A DNA stretch of 64,000 bases, from the NCBI GenBank assembly GCA_963974215.1, contig CAXBBL010000006.1, forward strand, positions 216,588 to 280,587, in the 5' to 3' direction. Position numbers and translations under genes: made by a program. This DNA comes from Croceimicrobium sp963974215. GTDB taxonomy: Bacteria > Bacteroidota > Bacteroidia > Flavobacteriales > Schleiferiaceae. The notes under the pieces were generated by a model that was not told the DNA's origin, did no database searches, and was given only the letters and a program-made list of their open reading frames with translations. Shown here one piece after another: positions 33,189-42,100 of this stretch (position 1 is its first letter; each line of letters opens with the position of its first letter).

Positions 33189-36100
33189 ATGCCAAAAAAA
33201 ACCATTCAAAGACTTCTTGTTGCTAATCGTGGAGAAATCGCTATTCGGGTATTTCGTGCCGCGAGCGAACTAAAAATTACCACTGTTGCTGTTTACAGTT
33301 TTGAAGACCGCTATTCGTTGCATCGCTATAAAGCCGATGAGGCCTACCAAATTGGTCCTGACGACGAACCCCTAAAACCTTATCTCGATATTGAAGAGAT
33401 TTTACGAATTGCCCGCAACCAAAAGATAGATGCCATTCATCCTGGCTATGGATTTCTAAGTGAAAACATAGAGTTTGCCCGACGCTGCCGCGAAGAAGGG
33501 ATTACTTTTATTGGACCAGCTCCTGAAATAATGGAGCAGCTAGGAAATAAAATCGCTGCGAAGGAATTAGCTTTAAAAGTAAATGTCCCCATAATTAAAG
33601 GTGCGAGTAACTTAAAAAATAGTGAAGAGGCCTTAGCCGCCGCAGATGAAATTGGATTCCCCATGATCTTAAAAGCCGCTTCTGGTGGCGGCGGTCGAGG
33701 AATGCGCGTTGTGCGAAGTAAAGATGAACTGAAAAAATCCTTTAATGAGGCGGCCAACGAAGCGGCCAAAGCTTTTGGAGATCCTACCGTGTTTTTAGAG
33801 AAATACGTGGAAGACCCCAAGCATATTGAAGTACAGTTACTCGGAGACTTACACGGTAATTTAGTGCATCTGCATGAGCGCGATTGTTCCGTACAAAGGC
33901 GCTTCCAAAAAGTAGTGGAGGTCGCTCCCGCATCTACTTTAAGTGATAAAACACGCCAAGCTTTACACCAATATGCCCTTGATATTGGCAGAGCCGTTTC
34001 CTACACCCATGCGGGTACCGTAGAGTTTTTAGTTGACAAGGAGGAAAATATATTTTTTATTGAAGTTAATCCACGGATACAAGTGGAACACACCATAACA
34101 GAAGAGGTTACGGGTTACGACTTGGTGAAAGCGCAAATTCAAATTGCGGAAGGTGAATCCTTAAACGGATCCGTGCTTAATATTCCGGCCCAGGAGGAAA
34201 TAAAACTAAATGGTTTCGCCATTCAATGCCGTATCACTACCGAAGATCCTGAGAATAATTTCATGCCCGATTATGGTACCATCATCGCCTATCGCAATGC
34301 AGCTGGAATGGGCATTCGCTTAGACGAAGGCAGTAGCTATCCGGGCGTGAAAATTTCGCCTTTTTTCGACTCCATGCTAACCAAAGTATCGGCCTGGGGC
34401 AGTAGTCTCGATGTAGCGGCAAGTCGTATGGAAAGGGCCCTGTCCGAATTTCGCATCCGAGGTGTAAAAAACAATATTCCCTTTTTACAAAACGTAATTT
34501 CACATCCCGAGTTTAGAGCGGGATTGCAAAGGGTAAGCTTTATTGAGAAGCATCCCGAATTAATGCAACTCAAGCTTAGCCGTAATAGAGGAACGCGTAT
34601 TTTAAAATTTACAGCCGACCTTATTGTAAATGGTAATCCCGAAGTTAAAAAACCTGACCCCAATCGAAGCTTCCGCAACCCTAAAGTTCCCGATTACGAC
34701 AGACATGCAGCCCATACGCCGGGTACAAAAAATCTACTAGCGGAACTTGGTCCTGAAAAATTCAGTCAATGGTTGGCTAAGGAGAAAAAGATCTATTATA
34801 CCGATACCACTTTTAGAGATGCGCACCAATCGCTTCTTGCCACGCGTATGCGCACCATTGATATGCTTAAAGTAGCCGAGAGTTATTCGAAAAACTTCCC
34901 TGAACTTTTTTCTATGGAAATATGGGGCGGCGCTACTTTCGATGTATGTCTACGATTTTTAAAAGAAGACCCTTGGCAAAGACTGAGGCTTTTACGCGAG
35001 GCCATGCCTAATGTGCTTACGCAGATGCTCATTCGCGCAAGTAATGCGGTAGGTTATAAAGCCTATCCCGATAATTTAGTAGAATCATTTATTGAAAAAT
35101 CTTGGGAAACTGGCGTAGATATCTTCCGCATTTTCGATTCTTTAAACTGGACCGAACAACTAAAAATTTCTACCCAAGCTGTGCGGGAAAGAACGGGAGG
35201 ACTGGCAGAAGTATGCCTCTGTTATACCGGCGATATTAGCGATCCGAAAGCGCATCCCAAATATAATTTACAGTACTATTTAGATTTAGCGCGGGAAATT
35301 GAAGATATGGGTGCTCATATATTGGCCATAAAAGATATGGCGGGTTTACTAAAACCTTATGCGGCGCATACCTTAATTACTGAACTGAAAAAGGTCGTTG
35401 ATATTCCTATTCATTTGCATACACATGATACTTCAGGCATGCAATCGGCCACCTATTTGAAAGCGATTGAAGCGGGAGTTAACGTGGTGGATGTAGCCAT
35501 CGACTCGATGAGTGGGCTTACCTCCCAGCCCAATTTCAACTCTCTGGTAGCCAGCCTTAAAGGTCACGAAAGAGAAAACCCTATTAACCTCAGTCGCCTC
35601 AATGAATTTAGTAATTATTGGGAAGATGTAAGAGATTGGTATTATCCCTTCGAGTCGGGGCTAAAATCGGGATCAGCACAATTATATGAGCATGAGATTC
35701 CTGGCGGGCAATACAGCAACTTAAGGCCTCAAGCGCGTGGACTCGGCATCGAAGATAAATTCAATACCATCAAAAACAATTATCGCGATGCCAATCAGCT
35801 AATGGGTGATGTGGTAAAAGTTACGCCCAGCTCCAAAGTGGTAGGCGACTTGGCCATGTTTATGACCACCAATAATTATTCGAAGGAAGATATCTTAGCG
35901 AAAGCGAATGAGATATCCTTCCCCGATTCGGTCATTAGCTTTTTTAAAGGCGATTTAGGTCAGCCTTTCGGCGGATTCCCCAAAGAATTTCAAAAAGCGG
36001 TACTTAAAAACGAAAAGGCTTATACCGACAGGCCGAATGCCCATTTGGATCCCATTAACTTTGATAAGGAGTTTCCGGAATTTCAGAAGACCTTTGGGCA

Positions 36101-36632
36101 GAGCTATACTTTTCTTGATTTCCTTTCTTATAAACTTTACCCAAAAGTTTTTCAGGATTACGCCACTTTTAAAGACTCCTACGGCGAAGTTTGGCGCATC
36201 CCGAGTCTCATTTTTTGGTACGGTATGCAGCCAGACCAAGAGTTTATGGTAGAAATTGATCACGGGAAAAACATTCTCATCCGCTTCTTGAGTGTAAATG
36301 ATCCCTATCCAAACGGAAACCGCCATGTTTACTTTAAGCTCAATGGGCAAAATCGCCATATTGAGGTGAAAGACAACAGCATTTCTTCCAATGAAATATT
36401 AAACGAAAAAATAGGCAGCGATAAAGATATAGGCGCGCCGCTGCAAGGAAAACTGGTTAGTGTGGCGGTAACAGAAGGACAAAAAGTAGAAAAAAATGAG
36501 CCTCTTTTTGTAATTGAAGCGATGAAAATGGAAAGTACCATTTTGGCGCCCTTTGCGGGAGAAGTAGAACGAATAGCACTGAAAGCTAATGCAATGGTTC
36601 ACCAAGATGATCTAATCCTGACATTGCGTTAA
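33189..36632 (+). CDS. pyc: Pyruvate carboxylase
   Basis: The 1147-residue protein is a complete single-chain pyruvate carboxylase making oxaloacetate. Domains in order: biotin carboxylase (~5-460, with RLLVANRGEIAIRVFRAA, ASGGGGRGMR and FIEVNPRIQVEHTITEE), carboxyltransferase (~535-830, from TDTTFRDAHQSLLATRMRT, with HLHTHDTSGM), the allosteric/PC-type linker, and a C-terminal biotin carrier with Lys1113 in EAMKMES as the biotin site. Length is typical. The 227 bp in front contain no other gene; the gene stands alone between a divergent histidine kinase and trxB. Confidence 0.96.
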   Translation: MPKKTIQRLLVANRGEIAIRVFRAASELKITTVAVYSFEDRYSLHRYKADEAYQIGPDDEPLKPYLDIEEILRIARNQKIDAIHPGYGFLSENIEFARRCREEGITFIGPAPEIMEQLGNKIAAKELALKVNVPIIKGASNLKNSEEALAAADEIGFPMILKAASGGGGRGMRVVRSKDELKKSFNEAANEAAKAFGDPTVFLEKYVEDPKHIEVQLLGDLHGNLVHLHERDCSVQRRFQKVVEVAPASTLSDKTRQALHQYALDIGRAVSYTHAGTVEFLVDKEENIFFIEVNPRIQVEHTITEEVTGYDLVKAQIQIAEGESLNGSVLNIPAQEEIKLNGFAIQCRITTEDPENNFMPDYGTIIAYRNAAGMGIRLDEGSSYPGVKISPFFDSMLTKVSAWGSSLDVAASRMERALSEFRIRGVKNNIPFLQNVISHPEFRAGLQRVSFIEKHPELMQLKLSRNRGTRILKFTADLIVNGNPEVKKPDPNRSFRNPKVPDYDRHAAHTPGTKNLLAELGPEKFSQWLAKEKKIYYTDTTFRDAHQSLLATRMRTIDMLKVAESYSKNFPELFSMEIWGGATFDVCLRFLKEDPWQRLRLLREAMPNVLTQMLIRASNAVGYKAYPDNLVESFIEKSWETGVDIFRIFDSLNWTEQLKISTQAVRERTGGLAEVCLCYTGDISDPKAHPKYNLQYYLDLAREIEDMGAHILAIKDMAGLLKPYAAHTLITELKKVVDIPIHLHTHDTSGMQSATYLKAIEAGVNVVDVAIDSMSGLTSQPNFNSLVASLKGHERENPINLSRLNEFSNYWEDVRDWYYPFESGLKSGSAQLYEHEIPGGQYSNLRPQARGLGIEDKFNTIKNNYRDANQLMGDVVKVTPSSKVVGDLAMFMTTNNYSKEDILAKANEISFPDSVISFFKGDLGQPFGGFPKEFQKAVLKNEKAYTDRPNAHLDPINFDKEFPEFQKTFGQSYTFLDFLSYKLYPKVFQDYATFKDSYGEVWRIPSLIFWYGMQPDQEFMVEIDHGKNILIRFLSVNDPYPNGNRHVYFKLNGQNRHIEVKDNSISSNEILNEKIGSDKDIGAPLQGKLVSVAVTEGQKVEKNEPLFVIEAMKMESTILAPFAGEVERIALKANAMVHQDDLILTLR

Positions 36633-36694
36633 AAGCGCATCTATGGAAATATAGATAGGTGACTAAAGTGGCTTTTAAAGCTGCTTTATTAAAT

Positions 36695-36702
36695 TAACTT
36701 TG
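36695..36702 (+). promoter_or_regulatory. -7 box of trxB
   Basis: TAACTTTG matches TAnnTTTG exactly, 15 bp before the ATG at 36718. It overlaps an in-frame TTG at 36700, which argues against that codon being the start. Confidence 0.55.
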
Positions 36703-36717
36703 CTCAAAATTTTAGAA

Positions 36718-37668
36718 ATGGAAAAACACGAATGTGTGATTATAGGTTCCGGACCAGCAGGATATACTGCAGCCGTTTACGCGGCACGTGCCGATTTAAA
36801 ACCTATTATGTATACGGGCCTTGAGCCAGGTGGGCAGTTAACCACTACCACTGATGTTGAGAACTTCCCCGGTTACCCAGAAGGTATTATGGGACCTGAT
36901 ATGATGGAAGATTTTAGAAAACAAGCCGAGCGTTTTGGAACAGATGTCCGTTTCGGAATGGTTACCAAAACTGAATTCAGCAAAATTCCCGGAGCAAGTC
37001 ATATACTAACCATCGACGAAAACACTAAAATTGAAGCTCGTACGGTAATTATTGCCACGGGAGCTACAGCTAAATATTTGGGTTTAGAATCAGAAAAGAA
37101 AATGATGGGTCACGGCGTTAGTGCTTGCGCTATTTGTGACGGTTTCTTTTTTAAGGGTAAAGATGTCGTGGTTGTAGGTGGTGGAGATTCTGCTGCAGAA
37201 GAAGCGACTTATTTATCAAAATTATGCCCTAAGGTTACTATTTTAGTGCGTAAGGATGAGATGCGGGCTTCACAGATTATGATTAAGCGAGTGGAAAACA
37301 CGCCTAACATCACCATCATGTACAATACCGAAACCTTAGAAGTATTGGGAGAGAAAACGGTGAGCGGTGTACGCGTTAAAAATAACCAAACAGGCCTGGA
37401 ACAAGTAATTGAAGCAGAAGGCTTTTTTGTAGCCATTGGTCACAAGCCAAACACAGATATTTTTAAAGGCCAGCTAGACATGGACGAAGTGGGTTATCTT
37501 AAAACCAAACCAGGTACTGCTAGCACTAATTTACCAGGCGTATTTGCCACGGGTGATGCACAGGATAAAATTTACCGTCAGGCTATTACTGCCGCTGGAT
37601 CTGGTTGCATGGGAGCATTAGAAGCCGAACGTTACTTATCCGAATATGAAGAAGTGGTAGAGGCTTAG
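36718..37668 (+). CDS. trxB: Thioredoxin-disulfide reductase
   Basis: The 316-residue flavoprotein reduces thioredoxin with NADPH. It shows the FAD site (VIIGSGPAGYTAAVYAARA), the redox pair in ACAICDGFFF, the NADPH site (VVVVGGGDSAAEEATYL) and the second FAD part (GVFATGDAQDKIYRQAITAAG). The ATG at 36718 is chosen because the homologous start lies here and a -7 box overlaps the earlier in-frame TTG at 36700. Repeat copy 3 begins 12 bp after the stop. Confidence 0.95.
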   Translation: MEKHECVIIGSGPAGYTAAVYAARADLKPIMYTGLEPGGQLTTTTDVENFPGYPEGIMGPDMMEDFRKQAERFGTDVRFGMVTKTEFSKIPGASHILTIDENTKIEARTVIIATGATAKYLGLESEKKMMGHGVSACAICDGFFFKGKDVVVVGGGDSAAEEATYLSKLCPKVTILVRKDEMRASQIMIKRVENTPNITIMYNTETLEVLGEKTVSGVRVKNNQTGLEQVIEAEGFFVAIGHKPNTDIFKGQLDMDEVGYLKTKPGTASTNLPGVFATGDAQDKIYRQAITAAGSGCMGALEAERYLSEYEEVVEA

Positions 37669-37680
37669 GCTGACCTTAAA

Positions 37681-37869
37681 AACCTGAGTTCGACTTAAGA
37701 TTATAACCTCAGATTTTCGCTTTTAATGGAAAAAACTTGTAAGCCTCTTCTAAAAAGCAGTTTTTGGCGCCTTAGCCCTTTGCAATAGCCCGCTATTGCT
37801 TCAGTGCTTCGGCTTAAAACCCACTATTTATAAGAGGTCTGAGGCTTAATTTTACGCCGAACTCAGGTT
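37681..37869 (-). repeat. Dispersed inverted-repeat element, copy 3 (best preserved short form)
   Basis: 189 bp, in opposite orientation to copies 1 and 2. Its ends AACCTGAGTTCGACTTAAGA and AACTCAGGTT (with TACGCCG before it) are near-perfect ~32 bp inverted repeats. The central palindrome CAATAGC-CC-GCTATTG is intact. At the site where copy 1 has extra DNA the junction here is continuous (CCTCAGATTTTC on this strand). It sits between trxB and its terminator, so it is probably transcribed with trxB. Confidence 0.82.
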
Positions 37870-37888
37870 AAAAGGATAGTTTAAAATT

Positions 37889-37919
37889 AAAAAAGGTCAC
37901 CAATGGGTGGCCTTTTTTA
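37889..37919. terminator. Terminator after trxB
   Basis: AAAAGGTCACC (37891-37901) pairs with GGTGGCCTTTT (37906-37916) with one G-U pair, followed by T-runs; flanking A- and T-runs allow it to act in both directions, for trxB and for the small gene from the other side. Confidence 0.75.
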
Positions 37920-37951
37920 TTGGTTTGGACAAAATGCTTAAATGAGGACTT

Positions 37952-38113
37952 CTAATCCGTACCGAGGTTAATAAGCCCATAAAATATAGCGAGCCAGATT
38001 AAGCCCTTCACTAAGAAGAAGGTAAAGAGGAGCAACACTACTCCCCAGCCGGCTTCCTGCCTTAAGCCCTTCCAGCCTTTTTCTTTTACTATTTGGCGAT
38101 ACTTCTTTATCAT
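37952..38113 (-). CDS. Small membrane protein directly behind rnpB
   Basis: A 53-codon frame starts at ATG 38111-38113 and stops with TAG. The product begins MIKKYRQIVKEKGWKGL and has one long hydrophobic helix (WGVVLLLFTFFLVKGLIWL), positively charged before it, so a single-pass membrane protein with the N-terminus inside is likely. It is absent from simple length-filtered gene calls. It begins right after the T-run at the 3' end of the RNase P RNA gene on the same strand, so it would be expressed by read-through from rnpB or from an unseen promoter inside it. No family is recognised. Confidence 0.6.
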   Translation of the reverse strand: MIKKYRQIVKEKGWKGLRQEAGWGVVLLLFTFFLVKGLIWLAIFYGLINLGTD

Positions 38114-38480
38114 AAAAAAACAGGCCTATAAGCCAGATTCTGTATTCTCAACACTGGGCGAACCAAATTGTTAAAAACCCTTATCATTTATCTAATGCTG
38201 CCTACCCTCTGAGATCGCGCGAGCAGCGCTCAATCCTCAGTTTACATGGCATTGCAACCCGCGAGGTTTACCCTGCCGTTTTTGTTACCAAAAACGCGGT
38301 GCGCTCTTACCGCACCTTTTCACCCTTACCTGAGCAAGCATAACTCGCAAAGGCGGTATATTTTCTGTGGCACTTTCTGTCTCCGCTTTACGCAGATCCT
38401 CCCCTTTCAAGAAGCACGGTGCTCTATGTTGTCCGGACTTTCCTCCCCAATAAATTGGAGCGATAAGGCGGCCTGTTTCG
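38114..38480 (-). ncRNA. rnpB: RNase P RNA
   Basis: The minus strand carries the conserved parts of bacterial class A RNase P RNA: GAGGAAAGTCCGGACA (positions 38431-38446) near the 5' end, GGGTAAACC...GGTTGCAATGCC in the middle, and AGAATCTGGCTTATAGGCC at the 3' end. AACAGGCC at the 5' side pairs with GGCCTGTT at the 3' end as helix P1. A run of seven T follows P1. The ends are set by P1 and are uncertain by a few bases. The promoter box lies at 38484-38491. Confidence 0.93.
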
Positions 38481-38483
38481 CTG

Positions 38484-38491
38484 CAAAAGTA
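38484..38491 (-). promoter_or_regulatory. -7 box of rnpB
   Basis: TACTTTTG on the minus strand matches TAnnTTTG exactly and lies about 5 bp before the predicted 5' end of RNase P RNA, overlapping the gap behind the Smr gene stop. No clear TTTG is seen at the -33 position. Confidence 0.55.
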
Positions 38492-38498
38492 AGTCAAA

Positions 38499-39008
38499 TT
38501 ATAGCAGCTCCACCTCGGTTGCTCCTTTTCCGTATTGGGCATAACTCGCGTCGTAAAAACGAATCTTATCCATTCTTTCGAGCATCGAGTAAATCTCCTC
38601 TCTTAAGCGCCCTTGCCCTACTCCATGTATGAGAACGACCTTTTTAATACCTGATCTACCTGCTTTATCAAGGGTCTTGCGACACTCACGTAGTTGAATC
38701 TGTAACTTTTCGTGGGCATTAAAGTTTTTGGGGAAATCTACTAAGGCTTCAAAGTGAAGGTCAATTTCCAAAAAACCGGGTTTAGTACTTTTATTTCCAA
38801 AGCCCATAATTTTAGCGCTAGTGGGTTGATCCTTTTGAATTACCTCACCCACCTGTATTGCTTTTCGCAAGATTAAGCTGCTGAGTGGATAAGTATCATC
38901 AAAGCCATGATCACAGGCCACTTCGGCCATATCGCCTTTTATAGCGATAATAGTTCCCGTTCCTTCTTCGTCTATGAAGGCCACAATATCTCCCACTTTA
39001 AAACTCAT
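38499..39008 (-). CDS. Smr-domain protein (DUF2027-type)
   Basis: The 169-residue protein has an N-terminal beta-barrel-like part (KVGDIVAFIDEEGTGTIIAI, SH3-like, ~1-55) and a C-terminal Smr domain (~80-169) with IDLHFEAL and LIHGVGQGRLREEIYSML, the His-Gly-x-Gly loop typical of Smr nucleases related to MutS2. Proteins with this layout are known in Bacteroidota as DUF2027/Smr; a nucleic-acid role is likely. The gene ends just before the rnpB promoter and begins after the terminator of the giant gene. Confidence 0.85.
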   Translation of the reverse strand: MSFKVGDIVAFIDEEGTGTIIAIKGDMAEVACDHGFDDTYPLSSLILRKAIQVGEVIQKDQPTSAKIMGFGNKSTKPGFLEIDLHFEALVDFPKNFNAHEKLQIQLRECRKTLDKAGRSGIKKVVLIHGVGQGRLREEIYSMLERMDKIRFYDASYAQYGKGATEVELL

Positions 39009-39078
39009 ACGGCAAAGTTCAGCCTTCCTGAGGTGAAAAAGAAAATCCTAAGGGGAAATTTTGAAATCAATTTCACAT

Positions 39079-39110
39079 AAAAAAGCCGCTCATTTCTGAG
39101 CGGCTTTTAA
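39079..39110 (-). terminator. Terminator of giant gene 1
   Basis: AAAAGCCGCTCA and TGAGCGGCTTTT (39081-39092, 39097-39108) form a perfect 12 bp stem with loop TTTC, plus a T-run on the minus strand. Nearly the same hairpin follows the two sister genes (46150-46181 and 52832-52866). Confidence 0.88.
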
Positions 39111-39126
39111 TATTACTAATTAAATC

Positions 39127-42100
39127 TTATTTGATACTTATCCGACGATGAGCCGTTAAAGAACCTGATTTAATTTCTAGCATATAAATACCACTTGCTA
39201 AATCTGATACATTAAAAGCATTGCTATAGGTACCACTTTGCATGCGGTCGTTTATCATCAGTACGCTTCTGCCTTGAGCGTCGCGTAATACGATTTGAAC
39301 ATCAGCACTTCCCACTTCACGGAAACTTACATTAAGCATCTTTTGAGTGGGGTTTGGATAAACACTTAAGCTGTTTGCTAAAGCATTTTCGACTAAGTCA
39401 ACATTGGCATTTGTTGTAAAAGTTGCTGTGTCAGTCCCACAAGTATTACTTACTACTAAGGTAATAGTATAAGAACCATTGGTACCGTAAGTTGCTGTAT
39501 CTACAATATTGCTGCTGGTTACACTATTACCAAAATCCCAAGAATAAGATAAGGCGTTAGTACTTCCACTAGCATCTAGATACACCTCATAACTACCATT
39601 CACGATTGCACTATCAATGGAAAAACTCGCATTAGGAGTTGGCCCTACTTTAGTTGTGCCATTAATAGATGTGAAAGTACTAGTATCACCGGTGCAAGTA
39701 TCTGCGATCAGTACATCGTACTGTGTACCAGGGTTTAGACCTGAAATAGTATAGGGCGGAACCACTACACCTGTAAAGGAGCCTGTACCTGGTGTAAGCG
39801 GACTCACTCCGTACTCAATTATTGACCCCCCAGATAGGCTAGTCCAATTTAGACTTATGGAGTCACAGCCTGTTGAGGTAACAGATAGCGCGTTAGGGGG
39901 ATTGCAAATCCCTTGCACAGCATATGGCTGGACGCAGAAATCATCGATATAATATTCTGATGAAGTTGGATCCCCGACAATTTTCCCAGTATAAAAGTTT
40001 ACGCCATTAAACTGTAAGGCTACACCAGGGTTTGCTAATGAATAATCATAACCAATACCTGTGCTTGTTCCGTTCAACTCAAACCAAATTGAATCATTAT
40101 CGAGATCAAGAATTGTACTCACTGAGTTCCACTGACCTTGCGTATAGCTAAATGTACCTGCAACTACGGTTCCCGTTGAGTATTGCACCTCTGCGGTACC
40201 ATTACCTTGGAAGTAAACTTCACCTCCCCAATAGTTGGTACCGACGCCGTTAAAAGCATGGTTCTGCTGAATATTAAAATAAGCATTTCTGCCGCTTGGA
40301 ATGTACATTTCAAATGCAACTTCCCAAATACCAGAACTGATGGTATCAAAATAAGCAATAATATCATCTGGAGCCGTACCCGTGGGATCACTCAACATTA
40401 GCGATTGGTTTCCGCTCGCTGCCTGAGTTGTGACAACTGAAGCTGTTCCTCCTGCACCAACTGTTCCTTGCCACGGCAAGAATAGCGCAGATTGATTCTC
40501 AATAAGTCCAGTTGCATACTGCTCTATGTCTTCGCCGCAAATAGTTTGATCTGGGCAAATTTGAATTGGACCTGCCCAAACACTTGCATCTGTTGGAGAA
40601 CAAGTAGAGCGAACATAGTATTCCGCACAAAGATTTGTTGGAATACCCGTAACTACGGTAGAGTCTGTACTCACATTAACGCGAGTACCCGCTCCAACTG
40701 TAAAACCTACTGGCCCATATTCGACATCAAAGCTAGTTGAACCTGTTCCCACCGTATCCCAAGCTATTGCAACTGAGGAAGCAGAAACGGCTTCACCCCG
40801 CAATACTGAAGGTGCAGAACAATTTGGAACAACTACAGTAACGGTATCGGTATAAGAGCCACAAGCATTGCTAAAACTAACTACATATTGATAGTTTCCT
40901 GGGTTAGTATATGGCCCCACCACAATACATGATGTAGTGTCAATTATTGCAGTAGAACCTGCTAATGTCCAGTTTAAACCTGGAGCGGCCGCTGCATTTA
41001 TCACTGGAAAACCTGTGTTATAAACGTTGGGATCTTGGGGTGAAGTACTGGAAGCAACCCAGTTAGTTCCATCATCAGTATCCGGTCCTTCTAAGCGAAT
41101 GCCCCAAGTACTAGAGCCACTTGGCTGTCCACCGTTCCATTCTGTAGTAACACCAGCAGCAGCTGGGAAGCTGTAAGAACTTGTTCCATAACCTACTGCA
41201 TCAATGATATTGCCTTGATCATCCTTTAGAATTCTACCTGCAGCAGTACCCGAACCATTGGTTCCCGTAAAGGCACCATTAGCATGATAATAAAAATCGC
41301 TGGGACTTGGAACACTTGAATTTAATTGACTTATGGCAAGAATGGCATTGCCACTTGGACTTAACACAGTACCTGCTGCAAAAGTTTCAGTGCTGAGTAA
41401 AGCTGAGGCACTCCACTGTTCTAAGGTGTAACCTTCCAAATCCGAGCCCGGCGCTCCTGATATTTCGATGTAATCATCAGCAGTTAAATAACCAGGTCTT
41501 CCAGCTGTTGGAGTACCATTGGTAGCACCTGCAAAATGGCAAATTTCAGTGATTTTAAAATCACCTGCTCCAAAGAAGGAAGAATTTACGCAGATTTCCA
41601 CTGAATCTGCTTGGCTGAGTAAATATGCCGTATCTGGTGAAGCGATAAACTCTTCTTTAACTTCAAAAGTAACAGAGGCTAAAGTATCATTAGAATTCAC
41701 CACGTTTACGCCATTCTGTTGTAAATAAGCGTTAAGCGTGTACACTCCGGGAATAGATAAATCAATACCATTAGTCTTCATGATTATCGTATCTAAAACC
41801 CCTGCTACACCAGTGTTTACCGTAATTAAGCCAGAGCTATTTGCTGGACCAGTAACCGAATAAGAAGCAGTTAATGGGTCCACAGAAAAATCAATATTGG
41901 TAATTAAATTTTGGGCAGTCAATACAATAGAATCATTTGCTGATAAACATAAGCCCTTTATGAAATCACCACTAAGAATAGCAATGTCACCAGCAAGAGG
42001 TGTGTATTCATCCGCACCAATATCTACCGTGGTAGAACCAGCGGCTGGCCTCGTGTCACCATCAATATCTACTGTGATTCCTAAAGTATTATCTCCAGCA

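Noticed and set aside
33446..33820. 124-codon frame antisense to pyruvate carboxylase
   Set aside because: It mirrors a strongly supported gene; Ser/Pro-rich composition is typical of antisense shadow frames.
36700..36717. TTG start for trxB six codons upstream
   Set aside because: A perfect -7 box overlaps it, and the conserved FAD-site start fits the ATG at 36718.
38246..38632. 128-codon frame over the RNase P RNA region
   Set aside because: The region is explained by rnpB and the end of the Smr gene; the frame lies antisense to both.
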